A stretch of 64,000 nucleotides of DNA from NCBI GenBank assembly GCA_018241225.1, contig JAFEEG010000037.1, forward strand, positions 19,508 through 83,507, written 5' to 3'. Below, piece after piece: positions 35,574 to 45,903 of the stretch. Source of the stretch: Pseudomonadota bacterium. Lineage in GTDB: Bacteria; Pseudomonadota; Gammaproteobacteria; Burkholderiales; Burkholderiaceae_C. The notes beneath the pieces are model-generated. The model was not told the DNA's origin, made no database searches, and saw nothing but the letters and a program-made list of their open reading frames with translations. The stretch's first letter is position 1. Every line of letters begins with the position of its first letter. Made by a program: the position numbers and the translations under genes.

Positions 35574-38015
35574 ATGACCTGGACCACCCGTTGCGCCCTG
35601 ATGCTCGTGGCCCTGCTGCTGGCCTGCAGCGGCGCGCTGGCGCAGCCGGGCCCCGCCTCGGCCGCCCCGACGCCGCCCGAGATCACCCTGGAGACGCTGC
35701 GCGCCAAGGTGGAGCAGGTGCCCGAATCGGCGGACACCGACGAGGACGTGCAGCGCCTGATGTCGCTGACCGACGAGATCACGGCCGAGTCCGAGCGCTT
35801 CGTGGCCAGCCGCACCACGCAACTCAACGACCTGAATGCCCGCCTGGGCGAACTGGGCCCCGCACCAGCGGCCGGCGCCACCAGCAGCGAAGACCCCGAC
35901 ATCACCCGCCAGCGCGCCACCCTGACCAAGCAGCGCAACGCCATCGACGCCGACATCCGGCTCGCGCGCCTGTTGATCGTGAACGCGCAGCAGCACCGAA
36001 CCGAGATGCTGGCCCAGCGACGCGCCGTGTTCGAGGCCAAGCTGTTCGAGCGCTCCCTGTCCCCGCTCACGGCGCACTTCTGGGAGCGCATGTCCGACGA
36101 ATGGAAGGGCGACAAGGACGACCTGGCGGGCCTGTCCAAGGAATTCAGCCGGGGCCTGGAAAGCGCGCTGGGCGGCTCGAGCTGGTTCTTCATCGTCCTG
36201 GGGCTGCTGCTGGGCATCGGTGCACTGGCGCTGGCCATCCGTGTCATGGAGGCCGCCCTGGCCTGGCTGGCAGCCAGCAGTTTCCCCATCGGGCGGCTGC
36301 GGCGCTCGCTGCTGGCCCTGCTGACCGTGGTGGCCTACGTGTTGATCGCCGGCCTGGCGGGCTCCATTGTCTGGGGTGCGATCAACCAGATGGGCGACTG
36401 GGGCACACGCAGCTCGCGCCTGGCCGACACGCTGGTGCAGATGCTGATGTTCCTGGCCTTCGTGGTCGGCCTGGGGCGCGCCATGCTGTCCAACAGGCGG
36501 CCGTCGTGGCGCCTGCCGCCCATCAGCGATCCGGTGGCGCGGCGCCTGTGGCCGATGCCCTGGCTGGTGGCCCTGTGCGCGCTGGTCAGCGCCACGCCCA
36601 TCTCGATCAACCAGGTCATCGACGATCCGCTCAATAGCGTGCTGACCAACCTGGTGCCGGTGGCCGCCTTCCTGGCCACCTGCGTGGCGATGGTGTTCGT
36701 GGTGCGTCAGTCACGGGCGGACGCCTCGTCAGCCGAAGCGGCCGGCCCCGACGCCGCCCCGGCGGAGCGGCCGGCCTGGGTCAGCGTCCTGCGCGGGCTG
36801 GTGGGCATCCTGCTGCTCGCGCTGCTGCTGCTGGTGGCCGTGGGTTACCTGGCTTTTGCCCGCGTGCTGGCAGGCCAGATCCTGTGGGCGGGCATCGTGG
36901 CCGTGCTGGGCTACCTGCTGCTCAAGTTCGCGGACGACCTGTGGATGTCGCTGCTGTCTTCGCGCAGCACCTCAGGGCAGAAGGTGCAAAAGAGCATGGG
37001 GGTGCGCCCGCAGACGCTGGACCAGGCCGCCGTGCTGATGTCGGCCCTCAGCCGCATCGTGGTCATCTTCTACATGGTGGTGGCGTTCATCGCGCCGCTG
37101 GGCAGCACGCCAGGCGAACTCGCGCAGCGCAGCGGCCGGATGAGCACACGGCTGAAGGTGGGCGAGTTCGAGCTCGACTCCAGCGCCATCCTGGGTTCCA
37201 TCGCGGTTCTCATCGTCGGCTTCATGCTGTTGCGCCTGTTCAAGCGCTGGCTGGAGAACAGCTACCTGCCCAACACCCAGCTCGAATCGGGCATGCGCAG
37301 CTCCATCACCACGCTGCTGGGCTACGTAGGCGCGGTGCTGGTGGTGGCACTGGCGCTTTCGGCGCTGGGCATTGGCGTGAACCGCATCGCCTGGGTGGCC
37401 AGCGCGCTGTCGGTGGGTATCGGCTTCGGCCTGCAGGCCATCGTGCAGAACTTCATCTCGGGCCTGATCCTGCTGGCCGAGCGGCCGGTGAAGGTGGGCG
37501 ACTGGGTGGTGCTGGGCACCTCGGAGGGCGACGTGCGCCGCATCAACGTGCGGGCCACCGAGATCCAGCTGGGAGACCGCTCCACGCTGATCGTCCCGAA
37601 CTCGGAATTCATCACCAAGACCGTGCGCAACATGACGCTGGCCAACGCCGAGGGCCGCGTGCTGATCCGCCTGCCCATGCCGCTGACCACCGATGCCCAG
37701 CTGGTGCGCGAGGTGATGCTCAAGGCCTGCCGGGAACATGCCAGCGTGCTGCCCTCGCCCGAGCCGGGCGTGACGCTGGACGGCATCGAGAACGGCCTGC
37801 TGGTGTTTCAGGCCATTGCCTTCGTGCCCAATCCGCGCATGGCCTCGGGCGTGCGCAGCGACCTGCTGTTCACCATCCTGGACGGGCTGCGCCAGGCCCA
37901 GCTGCCAATGGCGGTGTACATGTCGGCGCCGGTGCCAGGCACGCTGGGGGCGTCGCTGGCGCCTGCCACGCCGGCCGCCCCGCCACCGCCGCCCTCACCG
38001 CTGAGCGGCACCTGA
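35574..38015 (+). CDS. MscS-family mechanosensitive channel with DUF3772 domain
   Basis: An 813-residue large MscS-type protein. Signal peptide (1-23, ending GALAQ), a periplasmic helical DUF3772 region (about 35-190), around ten membrane helices, then the MscS core (about 600-790) with SVGIGFGLQAIVQNFISGLILLAERPVKVGDWV and the beta-domain NVRATEIQLGDRSTLIVPNSEF. It probably opens under osmotic downshift. It is larger than small-conductance MscS (about 290) and resembles MscK/YbiO types. It follows ugpQ by 42 bases; a functional link is not evident. Confidence 0.92.
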   Translation: MTWTTRCALMLVALLLACSGALAQPGPASAAPTPPEITLETLRAKVEQVPESADTDEDVQRLMSLTDEITAESERFVASRTTQLNDLNARLGELGPAPAAGATSSEDPDITRQRATLTKQRNAIDADIRLARLLIVNAQQHRTEMLAQRRAVFEAKLFERSLSPLTAHFWERMSDEWKGDKDDLAGLSKEFSRGLESALGGSSWFFIVLGLLLGIGALALAIRVMEAALAWLAASSFPIGRLRRSLLALLTVVAYVLIAGLAGSIVWGAINQMGDWGTRSSRLADTLVQMLMFLAFVVGLGRAMLSNRRPSWRLPPISDPVARRLWPMPWLVALCALVSATPISINQVIDDPLNSVLTNLVPVAAFLATCVAMVFVVRQSRADASSAEAAGPDAAPAERPAWVSVLRGLVGILLLALLLLVAVGYLAFARVLAGQILWAGIVAVLGYLLLKFADDLWMSLLSSRSTSGQKVQKSMGVRPQTLDQAAVLMSALSRIVVIFYMVVAFIAPLGSTPGELAQRSGRMSTRLKVGEFELDSSAILGSIAVLIVGFMLLRLFKRWLENSYLPNTQLESGMRSSITTLLGYVGAVLVVALALSALGIGVNRIAWVASALSVGIGFGLQAIVQNFISGLILLAERPVKVGDWVVLGTSEGDVRRINVRATEIQLGDRSTLIVPNSEFITKTVRNMTLANAEGRVLIRLPMPLTTDAQLVREVMLKACREHASVLPSPEPGVTLDGIENGLLVFQAIAFVPNPRMASGVRSDLLFTILDGLRQAQLPMAVYMSAPVPGTLGASLAPATPAAPPPPPSPLSGT

Positions 38016-38024
38016 AAAGCCGAC

Positions 38025-38300
38025 TCAGCGGCGCAGCCCCCCCGCCAGAAGCCACTGCAGCACGCCGCAGACCACCGCCAGCGCGGCGTAGGTGGCCATC
38101 ATCCCGTCGCGGCCGAAATACGCCAGGCCACCGGCCAGCACCACCAGGGCAGCCACGAAGTTGATGCCCACCTGCTTCCACAGGGCGAGCGGGGCGCCCT
38201 TGCCCATGACGAGCCGGCCGCCCAGGCCCAGCACCACGGCCACGAAAAGGGCCGGAAGGGCGAAATTTGCCAGGTGGATGGTGAGGTCGAACGGGGACAT
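38025..38300 (-). CDS. Small hydrophobic membrane protein
   Basis: A 91-residue protein with three predicted membrane helices (about 11-30, 46-60 and 70-88), starting MSPFDLTIHLANFALPALF and ending AGGLRR. No family is recognised with confidence; the length, hydrophobic pattern and its place opposite hemA suggest a conserved hypothetical of this lineage. It is convergent with the MscS-type gene, 9 bases away, and divergent from hemA across 81 bases. Confidence 0.7.
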   Translation of the reverse strand: MSPFDLTIHLANFALPALFVAVVLGLGGRLVMGKGAPLALWKQVGINFVAALVVLAGGLAYFGRDGMMATYAALAVVCGVLQWLLAGGLRR

Positions 38301-38369
38301 GGAAACGGAGGAATGGCACGCTTCGAGGGCCATTGATGCAGCGCAAAGGCCCCGGGGGGCGGCAAATTT

Positions 38370-38375
38370 TATAAT
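38370..38375 (+). promoter_or_regulatory. -10 box immediately before hemA
   Basis: TATAAT ends 6 bases before the hemA ATG (38382). A transcript starting 7 bases after this box would begin at or next to the ATG, that is, a leaderless message. No -35 match is seen at normal spacing. Confidence 0.45.
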
Positions 38376-38381
38376 TGGGAA

Positions 38382-39653
38382 ATGGCAGTCTGGGCCCTGG
38401 GCTTGAATCACACGACCGCGCCGCTCGATCTGCGCGGTCGTTTTGCGTTCGCCCTCGATCAACTGGCCCCCACCCTGCACAGCCTGCGCAGCTCGTTCGG
38501 CGCCCAGCGCCATCCGGATGTCGAGGCGGCCATCATCTCCACCTGCAACCGCACCGAGATCTACTGCGCAGCCGACAACGCGGCGCTCGAGCACACGGTG
38601 GGCTGGCTGGCCGAGAGCGGTGGCGTGGCCCCGGCGCTGCTGCGCTCGCATGCCTATACGCTGGAAAACGACCAGGCCGCGCGCCACGCTTTCCGGGTGG
38701 CCAGCGGGCTCGATTCCATGGTGCTTGGCGAGGCCCAGATCCTGGGCCAGATGAAAGACGCCGTGCGAGCTGCCGAAAGCGCCGGCTCGCTGGGCAGCAC
38801 GCTCAACCAGTTGTTCCAGCGCTCCTTTGCAGTGGCCAAGGAAGTGCGCACCGCCACCGAGATCGGCGCCCACTCCATCAGCATGGCCGCCGCCGCGGTA
38901 CGCCTGGCCAGCCAGCTGTTCGAGGACCTGAAGCACACGCGCGTGCTGTTCGTGGGCGCCGGCGAAATGATCGACCTGGCCGCCACGCATTTTGCGGCGC
39001 GCAACCCCAAGGCAATGGTCATTGCCAACCGCACGCTCGAGCGCGGCGAAAAGCTGGCGTCCCGCTTCGGCGGCGAGGCCATGCGCCTGGCCGACCTGCC
39101 GGCCCGCCTGGCCGAGTTCGACATCGTCATCAGCTGCACCGCCAGCACCTTGCCCCTGATCGGGCTGGGCGCGGTGGAGCGTGCACTGAAGCAGCGCAAG
39201 CATCGCCCCATGTTCATGGTCGACCTGGCGGTGCCGCGCGACATCGAGCCCGAGGTGCGGGCGCTGTCGGACGTCTACCTCTACACCGTGGACGACCTGG
39301 CGCAGGTGGTGCAGCAGGGCCAGGCCCAGCGGCAGGCCGCCGTGGCGCAGGCCGAAGTCATCATCGACGCCGGGGTGCAGAGCTTCATGCACTGGCTGGG
39401 CCAGCGCGGCACGGTGCCGCTGATCCAGCAGCTCAACGCGCAGACCGACGCCTGGCGCAATGCCGAGCTGGCCCGCGCCAGGAAGCTGCTGGCCAAGGGC
39501 GAAGACCTCGACGCCGTGCTCGACGCCCTGTCGCGCGGCCTCACGCAGAAGATGCTGCACGGCGCCATGGCCGAGCTGCACTCGGGCGACGCCGCCTCGC
39601 GCGAGCAGACAGCGCAGACCATTGCGCGGCTGTTCCTGCGCAAAGAGCGTTAG
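38382..39653 (+). CDS. hemA: Glutamyl-tRNA reductase
   Basis: First committed step of heme synthesis: glutamyl-tRNA to glutamate-1-semialdehyde using NADPH. The 423 residues begin [20 protein letters not shown]; the catalytic Cys55 lies in [10 protein letters not shown], with [20 protein letters not shown], the Rossmann region [17 protein letters not shown] and [11 protein letters not shown]. The start codon follows no clear ribosome site; GGGA is too close. It is followed by prfA after 107 bases, the classic hemA-prfA-prmC order. Confidence 0.97.
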   Translation: MAVWALGLNHTTAPLDLRGRFAFALDQLAPTLHSLRSSFGAQRHPDVEAAIISTCNRTEIYCAADNAALEHTVGWLAESGGVAPALLRSHAYTLENDQAARHAFRVASGLDSMVLGEAQILGQMKDAVRAAESAGSLGSTLNQLFQRSFAVAKEVRTATEIGAHSISMAAAAVRLASQLFEDLKHTRVLFVGAGEMIDLAATHFAARNPKAMVIANRTLERGEKLASRFGGEAMRLADLPARLAEFDIVISCTASTLPLIGLGAVERALKQRKHRPMFMVDLAVPRDIEPEVRALSDVYLYTVDDLAQVVQQGQAQRQAAVAQAEVIIDAGVQSFMHWLGQRGTVPLIQQLNAQTDAWRNAELARARKLLAKGEDLDAVLDALSRGLTQKMLHGAMAELHSGDAASREQTAQTIARLFLRKER

Positions 39654-39760
39654 CGACGCTGCCTTCGCGCGCGGGCCCGTCCGGCCTGCCTCGTGCCAGT
39701 CATGGCGGGCCTCAAGCGCCCTTCCCTCTTGCCCACCTGCCGACCTCGGCCATCCTTCTC

Positions 39761-40849
39761 GTGAAAAGCTTTCTGCGCCAACAACTCGAACGCTACGTGC
39801 AACGCCTGGAAGAGCTGGACTTCCTGCTGTCGCGCGAGGACATCATGGCCGACATGTCGCAGTACCGCGTGCTCTCGCGCGAGCATGCGCAGGTGACCCA
39901 GGTGGCCGGCCGCTACCAGCGCTTCAAGCAGGTCGAGGCCGACCTGGCCGGCGCCCGTGAAATGCTCGAAGACCCCGACATGGCCGACATGGCGCGCGAG
40001 GAAATCGACAGCGGCGAGGCCGAACTGGTGAAGCTCGAAGCCGAGCTGCAGCGCCTGCTGCTGCCCAAGGACCCGGACGATGCGCGCAACGCCTTCCTGG
40101 AAATCCGCGCGGGCACCGGTGGCGACGAGTCGGCGCTGTTCGCCGGCGACCTGCTGCGCATGTACACCCGCCATGCCGAGCGCGCCGGCTGGCGCTGCGA
40201 GATCGTGAGCGAAAGCGAAAGCGAGCTGGGCGGCTACAAGGAAGTGGTGGTGCGCATCGTGGGCGACGACGTGTTCGGCGCCATGCGCTTCGAATCGGGG
40301 GGCCACCGTGTGCAGCGCGTGCCTGCCACCGAGACGCAAGGCCGCATCCACACCAGTGCCTGCACCGTGGCGGTGCTGGCCGAGCCGGACGAGGCGCAGG
40401 CGGTGCAGATCAACCCGGCCGACCTGCGTATCGACACCTACCGTGCCAGCGGCGCGGGTGGCCAGCACATCAACAAGACCGATTCGGCGGTGCGCATCAC
40501 CCACATCCCCACCGGCATCGTGGCCGAGTGCCAGGACGACCGCAGCCAGCACCGCAACAAGGCCAAGGCGCTGCAGGTGCTGTCGGCCCGCATCCAGGAA
40601 AAGGAACGCAGCGAGCGCGCTGCCAAGGATGCCGCGCTGCGCAAGGGCCTGATCGGCAGCGGCGACCGCTCCGACCGCATCCGCACCTACAACTTCCCGC
40701 AGGGGCGGCTGACCGACCACCGCATCAACCTCACGCTCTACAAGCTGCAGTTCATCATGGAAGGTGACCTGGGCGAAGTGCTGGGCGCGCTCAAGGCGGC
40801 GCACGAGGCCGAGCAGCTGGCCGAACTGGAAGCGGCGGGCCAGGCGTGA
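39761..40849 (+). CDS. prfA: Peptide chain release factor 1
   Basis: Recognises UAA and UAG and triggers peptide release. The 362-residue product has the codon-recognition motif PAT at 188-190 ([17 protein letters not shown]) and the catalytic GGQ at 233-235 ([16 protein letters not shown]). The start is the GTG at 39761 ([12 protein letters not shown]), since no nearby ATG gives the conserved N-terminus; no strong ribosome site is visible. The stop overlaps the start of prmC, the enzyme that methylates the GGQ glutamine. Confidence 0.96.
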   Translation: MKSFLRQQLERYVQRLEELDFLLSREDIMADMSQYRVLSREHAQVTQVAGRYQRFKQVEADLAGAREMLEDPDMADMAREEIDSGEAELVKLEAELQRLLLPKDPDDARNAFLEIRAGTGGDESALFAGDLLRMYTRHAERAGWRCEIVSESESELGGYKEVVVRIVGDDVFGAMRFESGGHRVQRVPATETQGRIHTSACTVAVLAEPDEAQAVQINPADLRIDTYRASGAGGQHINKTDSAVRITHIPTGIVAECQDDRSQHRNKAKALQVLSARIQEKERSERAAKDAALRKGLIGSGDRSDRIRTYNFPQGRLTDHRINLTLYKLQFIMEGDLGEVLGALKAAHEAEQLAELEAAGQA

Positions 40850-41712
40850 CCCTCCCTACCGAAGACGCGGGCGGCGCCCTGCCCGCGACCATCGCGCAGG
40901 CCCTGTCGGCCGCCGCCGCGCTGGGCGTGGAGCGGCTCGATGCACAACTGCTGCTGCTGCACGCCCTGGGCCGCACGAGCGACGAGCGCGCCTGGCTGCT
41001 CGCCCACGACCGCGATGCGCTGGCCCCGGACACGGCGCAGCGCCTGCAGGCCAGCCTGCTGCGCCGTCTGGCCGGCGAACCGGTGGCCTACCTGCTGGGC
41101 GAAAAGGAATTCCACGGCCTGACGCTGCAGGTAGACCCCCGGGTGCTGGTGCCTCGGCCGGACACCGAGACGCTGGTCGACTGGGCCATCGAGCGCCTGC
41201 TGGGCCTGCACGAAGTGCGGGTGATCGACCTGGGCACCGGCAGCGGCGCCATCGCGCTGGCGCTTCAAAAGGCGCGGCCCGACCTGCAGATCCATGCCGT
41301 GGACGCCAGCGAAGAGGCCCTGGCCGTGGCCCGCGCCAATGGCGAACGGCTGGGCCTTCCGGTGCGATTTGCCCACGGCGACTGGCTCGAAGGGGCCGGC
41401 ACCGGCTACGCCCTGATCGTGAGCAACCCACCCTACATCCGCGCCGAAGACCCGCACCTGCCGGCCCTGCGGCACGAGCCGCTGTCGGCCCTGGCATCGG
41501 GCGCCGACGGCCTGGCCGACATCCGGCGCATCGTGCAGGCGGCCCCCGGGCACCTGGACGACGGCGGCTGGCTCCTGCTGGAACACGGCCACGACCAGGC
41601 CGCAGACGTCCGGGCGCTGCTGGAGGCGCACGGCTTCCAGCAGGTGCAAAGCCGCAAGGATCTTGCCGGCATCGAGCGCTGCTCCGGCGGGCTTTGGCGC
41701 GCGGTGAAATAA
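40846..41712 (+). CDS. prmC: Release factor glutamine methyltransferase
   Basis: Methylates the GGQ glutamine of release factors with SAM. The 288 residues have an N-terminal helical domain, [29 protein letters not shown] motif DLGTGSGA (128-135) and catalytic NPPY at 194-197. The GTG start overlaps the prfA stop (GTGA), so translation is coupled to its substrate's gene. grxD follows 26 bases later. Confidence 0.96.
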   Translation: MTLPTEDAGGALPATIAQALSAAAALGVERLDAQLLLLHALGRTSDERAWLLAHDRDALAPDTAQRLQASLLRRLAGEPVAYLLGEKEFHGLTLQVDPRVLVPRPDTETLVDWAIERLLGLHEVRVIDLGTGSGAIALALQKARPDLQIHAVDASEEALAVARANGERLGLPVRFAHGDWLEGAGTGYALIVSNPPYIRAEDPHLPALRHEPLSALASGADGLADIRRIVQAAPGHLDDGGWLLLEHGHDQAADVRALLEAHGFQQVQSRKDLAGIERCSGGLWRAVK

Positions 41713-41738
41713 TCAACCCATTCTTTCGAGGAGCCCCC

Positions 41739-42062
41739 ATGAGCGACGCCCAGCAACGCATTGACGACCTGGTCAAGCAAAACGAGATTCTTCTTTTCAT
41801 GAAGGGAAGCGCCAGCTTTCCCATGTGCGGCTTCTCCGGCCGAGCCATCCAGATCCTCAAGGCCTGCGGTGTCGAGACCAAGTCGCTCAAGACGGTGAAC
41901 GTGCTCGAAGACGACGCCATCCGCCAGGGCATCAAGGAATACAGCAACTGGCCCACCATTCCGCAGCTGTACGTGCGCGGCGAGTTCATCGGCGGCTCGG
42001 ACATCATGATGGAGATGTACGAGTCGGGCGAGCTCCAGCAGGTGCTGACCTCCGCCCAGTAG
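41739..42062 (+). CDS. grxD: Monothiol glutaredoxin 4 (CGFS type)
   Basis: Fe-S cluster carrier that moves 2Fe-2S clusters, often with BolA. The 107 residues show the monothiol active site CGFS at 30-33 within SFPMCGFSGRAIQIL, and NWPTIPQLYVRGEFIGGSDI with the glutathione-binding loop. A GAGGAG ribosome site precedes the ATG at 41739. It ends the hemA-prfA-prmC block; heme and Fe-S functions are thus adjacent. Confidence 0.96.
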   Translation: MSDAQQRIDDLVKQNEILLFMKGSASFPMCGFSGRAIQILKACGVETKSLKTVNVLEDDAIRQGIKEYSNWPTIPQLYVRGEFIGGSDIMMEMYESGELQQVLTSAQ

Positions 42063-42077
42063 AAACCGGGCCTTGTC

Positions 42078-42560
42078 GTGACCGACCCGCACGCGCCCCC
42101 CACCGACTGGAAACACGATGGGGTGCGGGTGGTCCCGGGTAACCAGCTCGACACCAACACGGCGCAGACGCCCGGCATGAACCGGGCGGCCGCCATCAAT
42201 TTCGCACGCGTGGGCGCCCGCAAGCTGTGGGCCGGCACGGTGCACATCCACGCGGGCGCCAAGACCGGCGCCCATCACCATGGGCCGCTCGAATCGGTCA
42301 TCTACGTGGTTCGGGGGCGCGCGCGCATGCGCTGGGGCGCAAAGCTCGAATTCACCGCCGAGGCCGGCCCGGGCGACTTCATCTACGTGCCGCCCTACGT
42401 GCCGCATCAGGAAATCAACGCCAGCAGCACCGAGACGCTCGAGTGCGTGCTGTGCCGCAGCGACGGCGAGGCGGTGGCCATCAACCTGGACATCGAACCG
42501 GCCGAGAAGCCCGAGCAGGTGCTCTGGGTGGACCCGACCCACCCCACCGGAGCGGTCTAG
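42078..42560 (+). CDS. Cupin-domain protein
   Basis: A 160-residue single-cupin protein. Motif 1 reads GAKTGAHHHGPLESVIYVVRGRARM with the three histidines and glutamate of a metal site; motif 2 reads PGDFIYVPPYVPHQEIN. The fold and metal site are clear, the reaction is not; it could be an isomerase, a dioxygenase-like enzyme or a sensor. The GTG start (42078) lies 15 bases after grxD. The next gene begins 40 bases downstream, so it may be co-transcribed. Confidence 0.85.
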   Translation: MTDPHAPPTDWKHDGVRVVPGNQLDTNTAQTPGMNRAAAINFARVGARKLWAGTVHIHAGAKTGAHHHGPLESVIYVVRGRARMRWGAKLEFTAEAGPGDFIYVPPYVPHQEINASSTETLECVLCRSDGEAVAINLDIEPAEKPEQVLWVDPTHPTGAV

Positions 42561-42600
42561 CCCCGGGCTCATGGCACCATGTGGGGTTGAAGAACCGCAC

Positions 42601-43923
42601 ATGACCCTCACCCAGAGCCTCCTGACCATTGCCGCGCTGATTGCCACCAGCGCCTTTTTCTCCCTGGCCGAAATCTGCCTGGCGGCCTCGCGCCGGCTGC
42701 GCCTGCGGCAGATGGCCGACGATGGCGACCCCAGGGCGGAAAGAGTGCTGCAGTTGCAGGAGCAGCCGGGCCACTACTTCACCGTGGTGCAGATCGGCCT
42801 GAATGCCGTGGCCATCCTGGGCGGCGTGGTGGGCGAAGGCGCATTCAGCCCCTACTTCGCCGACCTGTACTCCAACTGGATGAACCCGGAGCTGGCGCAG
42901 CGTGCTGCCTTCCTCAGCTCCTTCGTGCTGATCATCTCCATCTTCCTGATCTTTGCCGACCTCTTTCCCAAGCGACTGGGCATGACCGAGCCCGAGCGGC
43001 TGGCGCTGCGACTGGTGGGGCCGATGCAGTTCCTGATCACGGCCTTCAAGCCGCTGGTCTGGCTGTTCACCCACGGCACCGACGTGCTGTTCAAGCTGCT
43101 GGGCATGCCTACGCAGCGCGAGGAAACCATCACCTCGGCCGACATCCTGGCCATGACCGAAGCTGGCCTGCGCGCAGGCGTGCTGGCCGAGCGCGAGCAG
43201 CAGGTGATCGCCAACGTGTTCGAGCTGGACACGCGGCCGGTAAGCAGCGTGATGACCTCGCGCGACCGGGTCATCTGGTTCGACAAGGGCGAGACCGAAG
43301 TCATCCTGCGCGCCCGCATCATTGCCGAACCCTTCTCGGCCTACCCGGTGTGCGACGGCGACATCGACCACGTGCTGGGCTACGTGGACGCCAAGGACAT
43401 GTTCCAGCGCGTGCTCAGCGGCCAGCCGCTGTCCTTCGACCAGGGTTTGCCGCTGAACAAGGCGCTGGTCATTCCAGACCGCATCTCGCTGACCGAAGTG
43501 CTGGAGCAGTTCCGCCAGGCCCACGAAGACTTTGCCATCGTCGTCAACGAATACAGCCTGGTGGTGGGCGTGATCACGCTCAACGACGTGATGAGCACCG
43601 TGATGGGCGACCTGGTGCCGCCCTCGGACGAAGAGCAGCAGATCGTGCGGCGCGACGAGAACTCCTGGCTCATCGACGGCGTGACCCCCATCCAGGACGT
43701 GCAGCGCGCGCTGGACATCGACGAGATGCCGCACACCGACGAGTACGAAACCCTGGCTGGCTTCCTGATGTACATGCTGCGCCGCGTGCCCAAGCGCACC
43801 GACAGCGCCACCTGGGCCGGCTTCAAGTTCGAGGTGATGGACGTGGACAGCCACCGCATCGACCAGGTGATGGTGACGCGCGAGGCCGCGCGGCAGTCAC
43901 CCGAATCCAGCGCGGCGGGCTAG
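42601..43923 (+). CDS. CNNM/CorC-type hemolysin-family membrane protein
   Basis: A 440-residue protein with an N-terminal CNNM membrane domain (DUF21, about 1-190, beginning LTIAALIATSAFFSLAEICLAASR), paired CBS domains (about 215-340, MTSRDRVIWF and FAIVVNEYSLVVGVITLNDVM) and a C-terminal CorC_HlyC domain. Relatives (YtfL, PaeA, CorB) export magnesium or polyamines. No toxin role is implied by the old family name. It ends 7 bases from the convergent MFS gene. Confidence 0.9.
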   Translation: MTLTQSLLTIAALIATSAFFSLAEICLAASRRLRLRQMADDGDPRAERVLQLQEQPGHYFTVVQIGLNAVAILGGVVGEGAFSPYFADLYSNWMNPELAQRAAFLSSFVLIISIFLIFADLFPKRLGMTEPERLALRLVGPMQFLITAFKPLVWLFTHGTDVLFKLLGMPTQREETITSADILAMTEAGLRAGVLAEREQQVIANVFELDTRPVSSVMTSRDRVIWFDKGETEVILRARIIAEPFSAYPVCDGDIDHVLGYVDAKDMFQRVLSGQPLSFDQGLPLNKALVIPDRISLTEVLEQFRQAHEDFAIVVNEYSLVVGVITLNDVMSTVMGDLVPPSDEEQQIVRRDENSWLIDGVTPIQDVQRALDIDEMPHTDEYETLAGFLMYMLRRVPKRTDSATWAGFKFEVMDVDSHRIDQVMVTREAARQSPESSAAG

Positions 43924-43930
43924 GGCCTTC

Positions 43931-45121
43931 TCAGGCCGAGCGATTGGCCGCCGCGCACGCGGCCACGGGGGCTTTTGCAGTGCCCCGCCTTGCGACGCGC
44001 GCTGCCCAGGCGCTCACGGCCATGGCGGCCACCAGGAGCGTCACGCCGGCCACATGCAGGCTTGGCATGGCCTGGTGCGAAATCATCCAGCCGCCAATGG
44101 CCGTGCCGATGGCCTGGCCGGCGTACATGGCGGAGGTGTTCAGCGCCACCGAGCCACTGGCCAATGCCGGTGCCAGCGACACCAGGCGCGCCTGCTGCGC
44201 CGAATTGGCCGAGAAGCAGCCCAGCGCCCAGGGCACCATCACCACCGCGGCCAGCACCAGCGTCACGCCCAGCGGCCACAGCAGCATGCTCAGCGCGATG
44301 GCGCCCACGGCGATCATCACGCCTCGGGGTGCACCCAGCCGGTCGATGTAGCGCGACATCAGCACATTGCCCAGCAGGCCGAAGGCACCGAAGAGCATGA
44401 ACAGCGCGCTCAGCTCGTGCACGCCCGCCCCCAGGCTGTCGCGGAAGATGGGCGCGAAATAGGCGAACACCACGAACTGGCCGGCCGCGCACAACAGCGT
44501 CACCGCCACGCACAGCATCAGGGCCGGCATGCGAAAAGCCGTGCCCCAGCTGGCCAGCGAGAAACGCGCCGGCCGCACGCCGGCCGGCATGGCCCACCAG
44601 ACCCAGGCCGCACTGGCCAGCGAGAGCACCGCGACCAGGCCGTAGGCGCCTTGCCAGCCCAGCATGCCGCTGAGCCACGCATTCAGCGGCATGCCTAGCA
44701 CCGAAGCGAGCGACCAGCCGAGGAAGACGAAGGTGATGGCGCGGCCGCGCTGCTCGGCCGGCATCAGGTGGCCCGCACATGCGGCCGCCTGCGGCGTGAA
44801 CACCGCCGCCGGAATCACCGCCAGCACCCGCAGCGCCAGAAGCACATGGAAATCCGAGGCGAATGCACATGCCGCATGCAGCAGGCCATACCAGACCATG
44901 GCACCGGCCAGAAGCTTGCGCCGGTCGAAGGGCGCCACAGCTGCCGCCAGCGTCGGTGCGCCCAGGCAGACCACCAGGGCCGCCACTGAAATGAGATAGC
45001 CCGCCACCGGAACCGGCACCTGGAAGAAGGCGCTGACTTCATTGAGCGTGGCGCTGGCCACCATCACGCCAGTGCCAATGGCGAAATTGCCGGCCAGCAG
45101 GGCCCAGAGCATTGAAGGCAT
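43931..45121 (-). CDS. MFS transporter, DHA1-like exporter
   Basis: A 396-residue major facilitator protein with 12 predicted helices. Motif A-like text appears in loop 2-3 (APFDRRKLLAG) and AEQRGRAITFVFLGWSLASVLGMPL is typical of the DHA1 (AraJ/CmlA-like) exporters of sugars or drugs. The substrate is unknown. It is a single-gene unit, with a 149-base spacer to the transglycosylase gene that holds an inverted repeat. Confidence 0.88.
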   Translation of the reverse strand: MPSMLWALLAGNFAIGTGVMVASATLNEVSAFFQVPVPVAGYLISVAALVVCLGAPTLAAAVAPFDRRKLLAGAMVWYGLLHAACAFASDFHVLLALRVLAVIPAAVFTPQAAACAGHLMPAEQRGRAITFVFLGWSLASVLGMPLNAWLSGMLGWQGAYGLVAVLSLASAAWVWWAMPAGVRPARFSLASWGTAFRMPALMLCVAVTLLCAAGQFVVFAYFAPIFRDSLGAGVHELSALFMLFGAFGLLGNVLMSRYIDRLGAPRGVMIAVGAIALSMLLWPLGVTLVLAAVVMVPWALGCFSANSAQQARLVSLAPALASGSVALNTSAMYAGQAIGTAIGGWMISHQAMPSLHVAGVTLLVAAMAVSAWAARVARRGTAKAPVAACAAANRSA

Positions 45122-45172
45122 GGTGTATTTGGATCGAAGGTTGGAATGCGAACAGCCGCACAGCAGCCGCCC

Positions 45173-45205
45173 GAAGGGCCGCCATATTGCTATGCGGCGC
45201 CCTTC
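45173..45205. other. Inverted repeat upstream of the MFS gene
   Basis: GAAGGGC...GCCCTTC with inner CATA/TATG around TTGC; the arms match over about 14 bases allowing one or two bulges. It lies 66 bases after the transglycosylase stop and 52 bases before the MFS start. No T-run follows on either strand. It could be an operator or a weak terminator. Confidence 0.35.
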
Positions 45206-45270
45206 CGCACAAACGCTGATTTGGAATGCCTTTCATGCGCGGCGCGCATGCGAACGGCACGCAAGGGCAG

Positions 45271-45903
45271 TCAATCCTGCCGGTCGACGAACTTCCAGTT
45301 TCGCTGGTTGGCAAATACCGCGCTGGGGTATGGGGACTGCCCCCGGCTGCCGTTGTAGCGGCCCAGAGTCATGAACAGGTCGCCACGCTCGCGGTCGAGG
45401 TAGTGACGCAGGATCACGCAGCCAAAGCGCAGGTTCGTCTGCATGTGAAAGAGCGTGGACGCATCGCCGTCGCCAATGACCCGCGTCCAGAACGGCATCA
45501 CCTGCATGAAGCCGCGCGCGCCCGCGCTCGATACCGCGAACTTGCGGAAGTTGCTTTCCACCTGCACCAGCCCCAGCACCAGGCTCACGTCCAGGCCGGC
45601 GCGCTTGGCCTCGTACCAGATGGTCTGCAGGAACTCCTTGCGCGTGTTCCAGTCGGGCATGCGCTTTTTCAGGCGCTCGCTCATGTTGCCCAGCCAGCGC
45701 AGGTAGGCCAGGCGCGACTCGGTGTCCTTGAACTCTGGAATTGGCGGCGCGCTGTTGTGGATGGCCGAGCTCAGCGCGGTGCGCACCGAGTCCATCAGCG
45801 GTTCCTCGATCTGCGCGCCGGCCATCGCCTGGCGCGGCAGGCCCAGCAGCGACAGCGCGCCGGCCGCGGCGCCGCCCAGGCAGTGGCGCCGCGAAAGCGT
45901 CAT
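45271..45903 (-). CDS. Lytic transglycosylase-domain protein
   Basis: A 210-residue exported protein with a SLT-type lysozyme fold. Signal region 1-28 begins [15 protein letters not shown], with a twin-arginine-like start. The catalytic Glu is in [28 protein letters not shown], with [10 protein letters not shown]-like [14 protein letters not shown] near the end. It cleaves peptidoglycan glycan strands, forming anhydro-muramyl ends. It overlaps proS by four bases (ATGA), so translation is coupled; the pairing seems positional. Confidence 0.9.
   Translation of the reverse strand: MTLSRRHCLGGAAAGALSLLGLPRQAMAGAQIEEPLMDSVRTALSSAIHNSAPPIPEFKDTESRLAYLRWLGNMSERLKKRMPDWNTRKEFLQTIWYEAKRAGLDVSLVLGLVQVESNFRKFAVSSAGARGFMQVMPFWTRVIGDGDASTLFHMQTNLRFGCVILRHYLDRERGDLFMTLGRYNGSRGQSPYPSAVFANQRNWKFVDRQD

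Noticed and set aside
38375-39760. In-frame extension of prfA upstream through hemA
   Set aside because: The extension is out of frame with hemA, arginine-rich and non-conserved; prfA homology begins at the GTG at 39761.
42601-43923. Hemolysin/toxin gene
   Set aside because: The hemolysin name is historical; CNNM, CBS and CorC domains show a membrane ion or polyamine transporter type.
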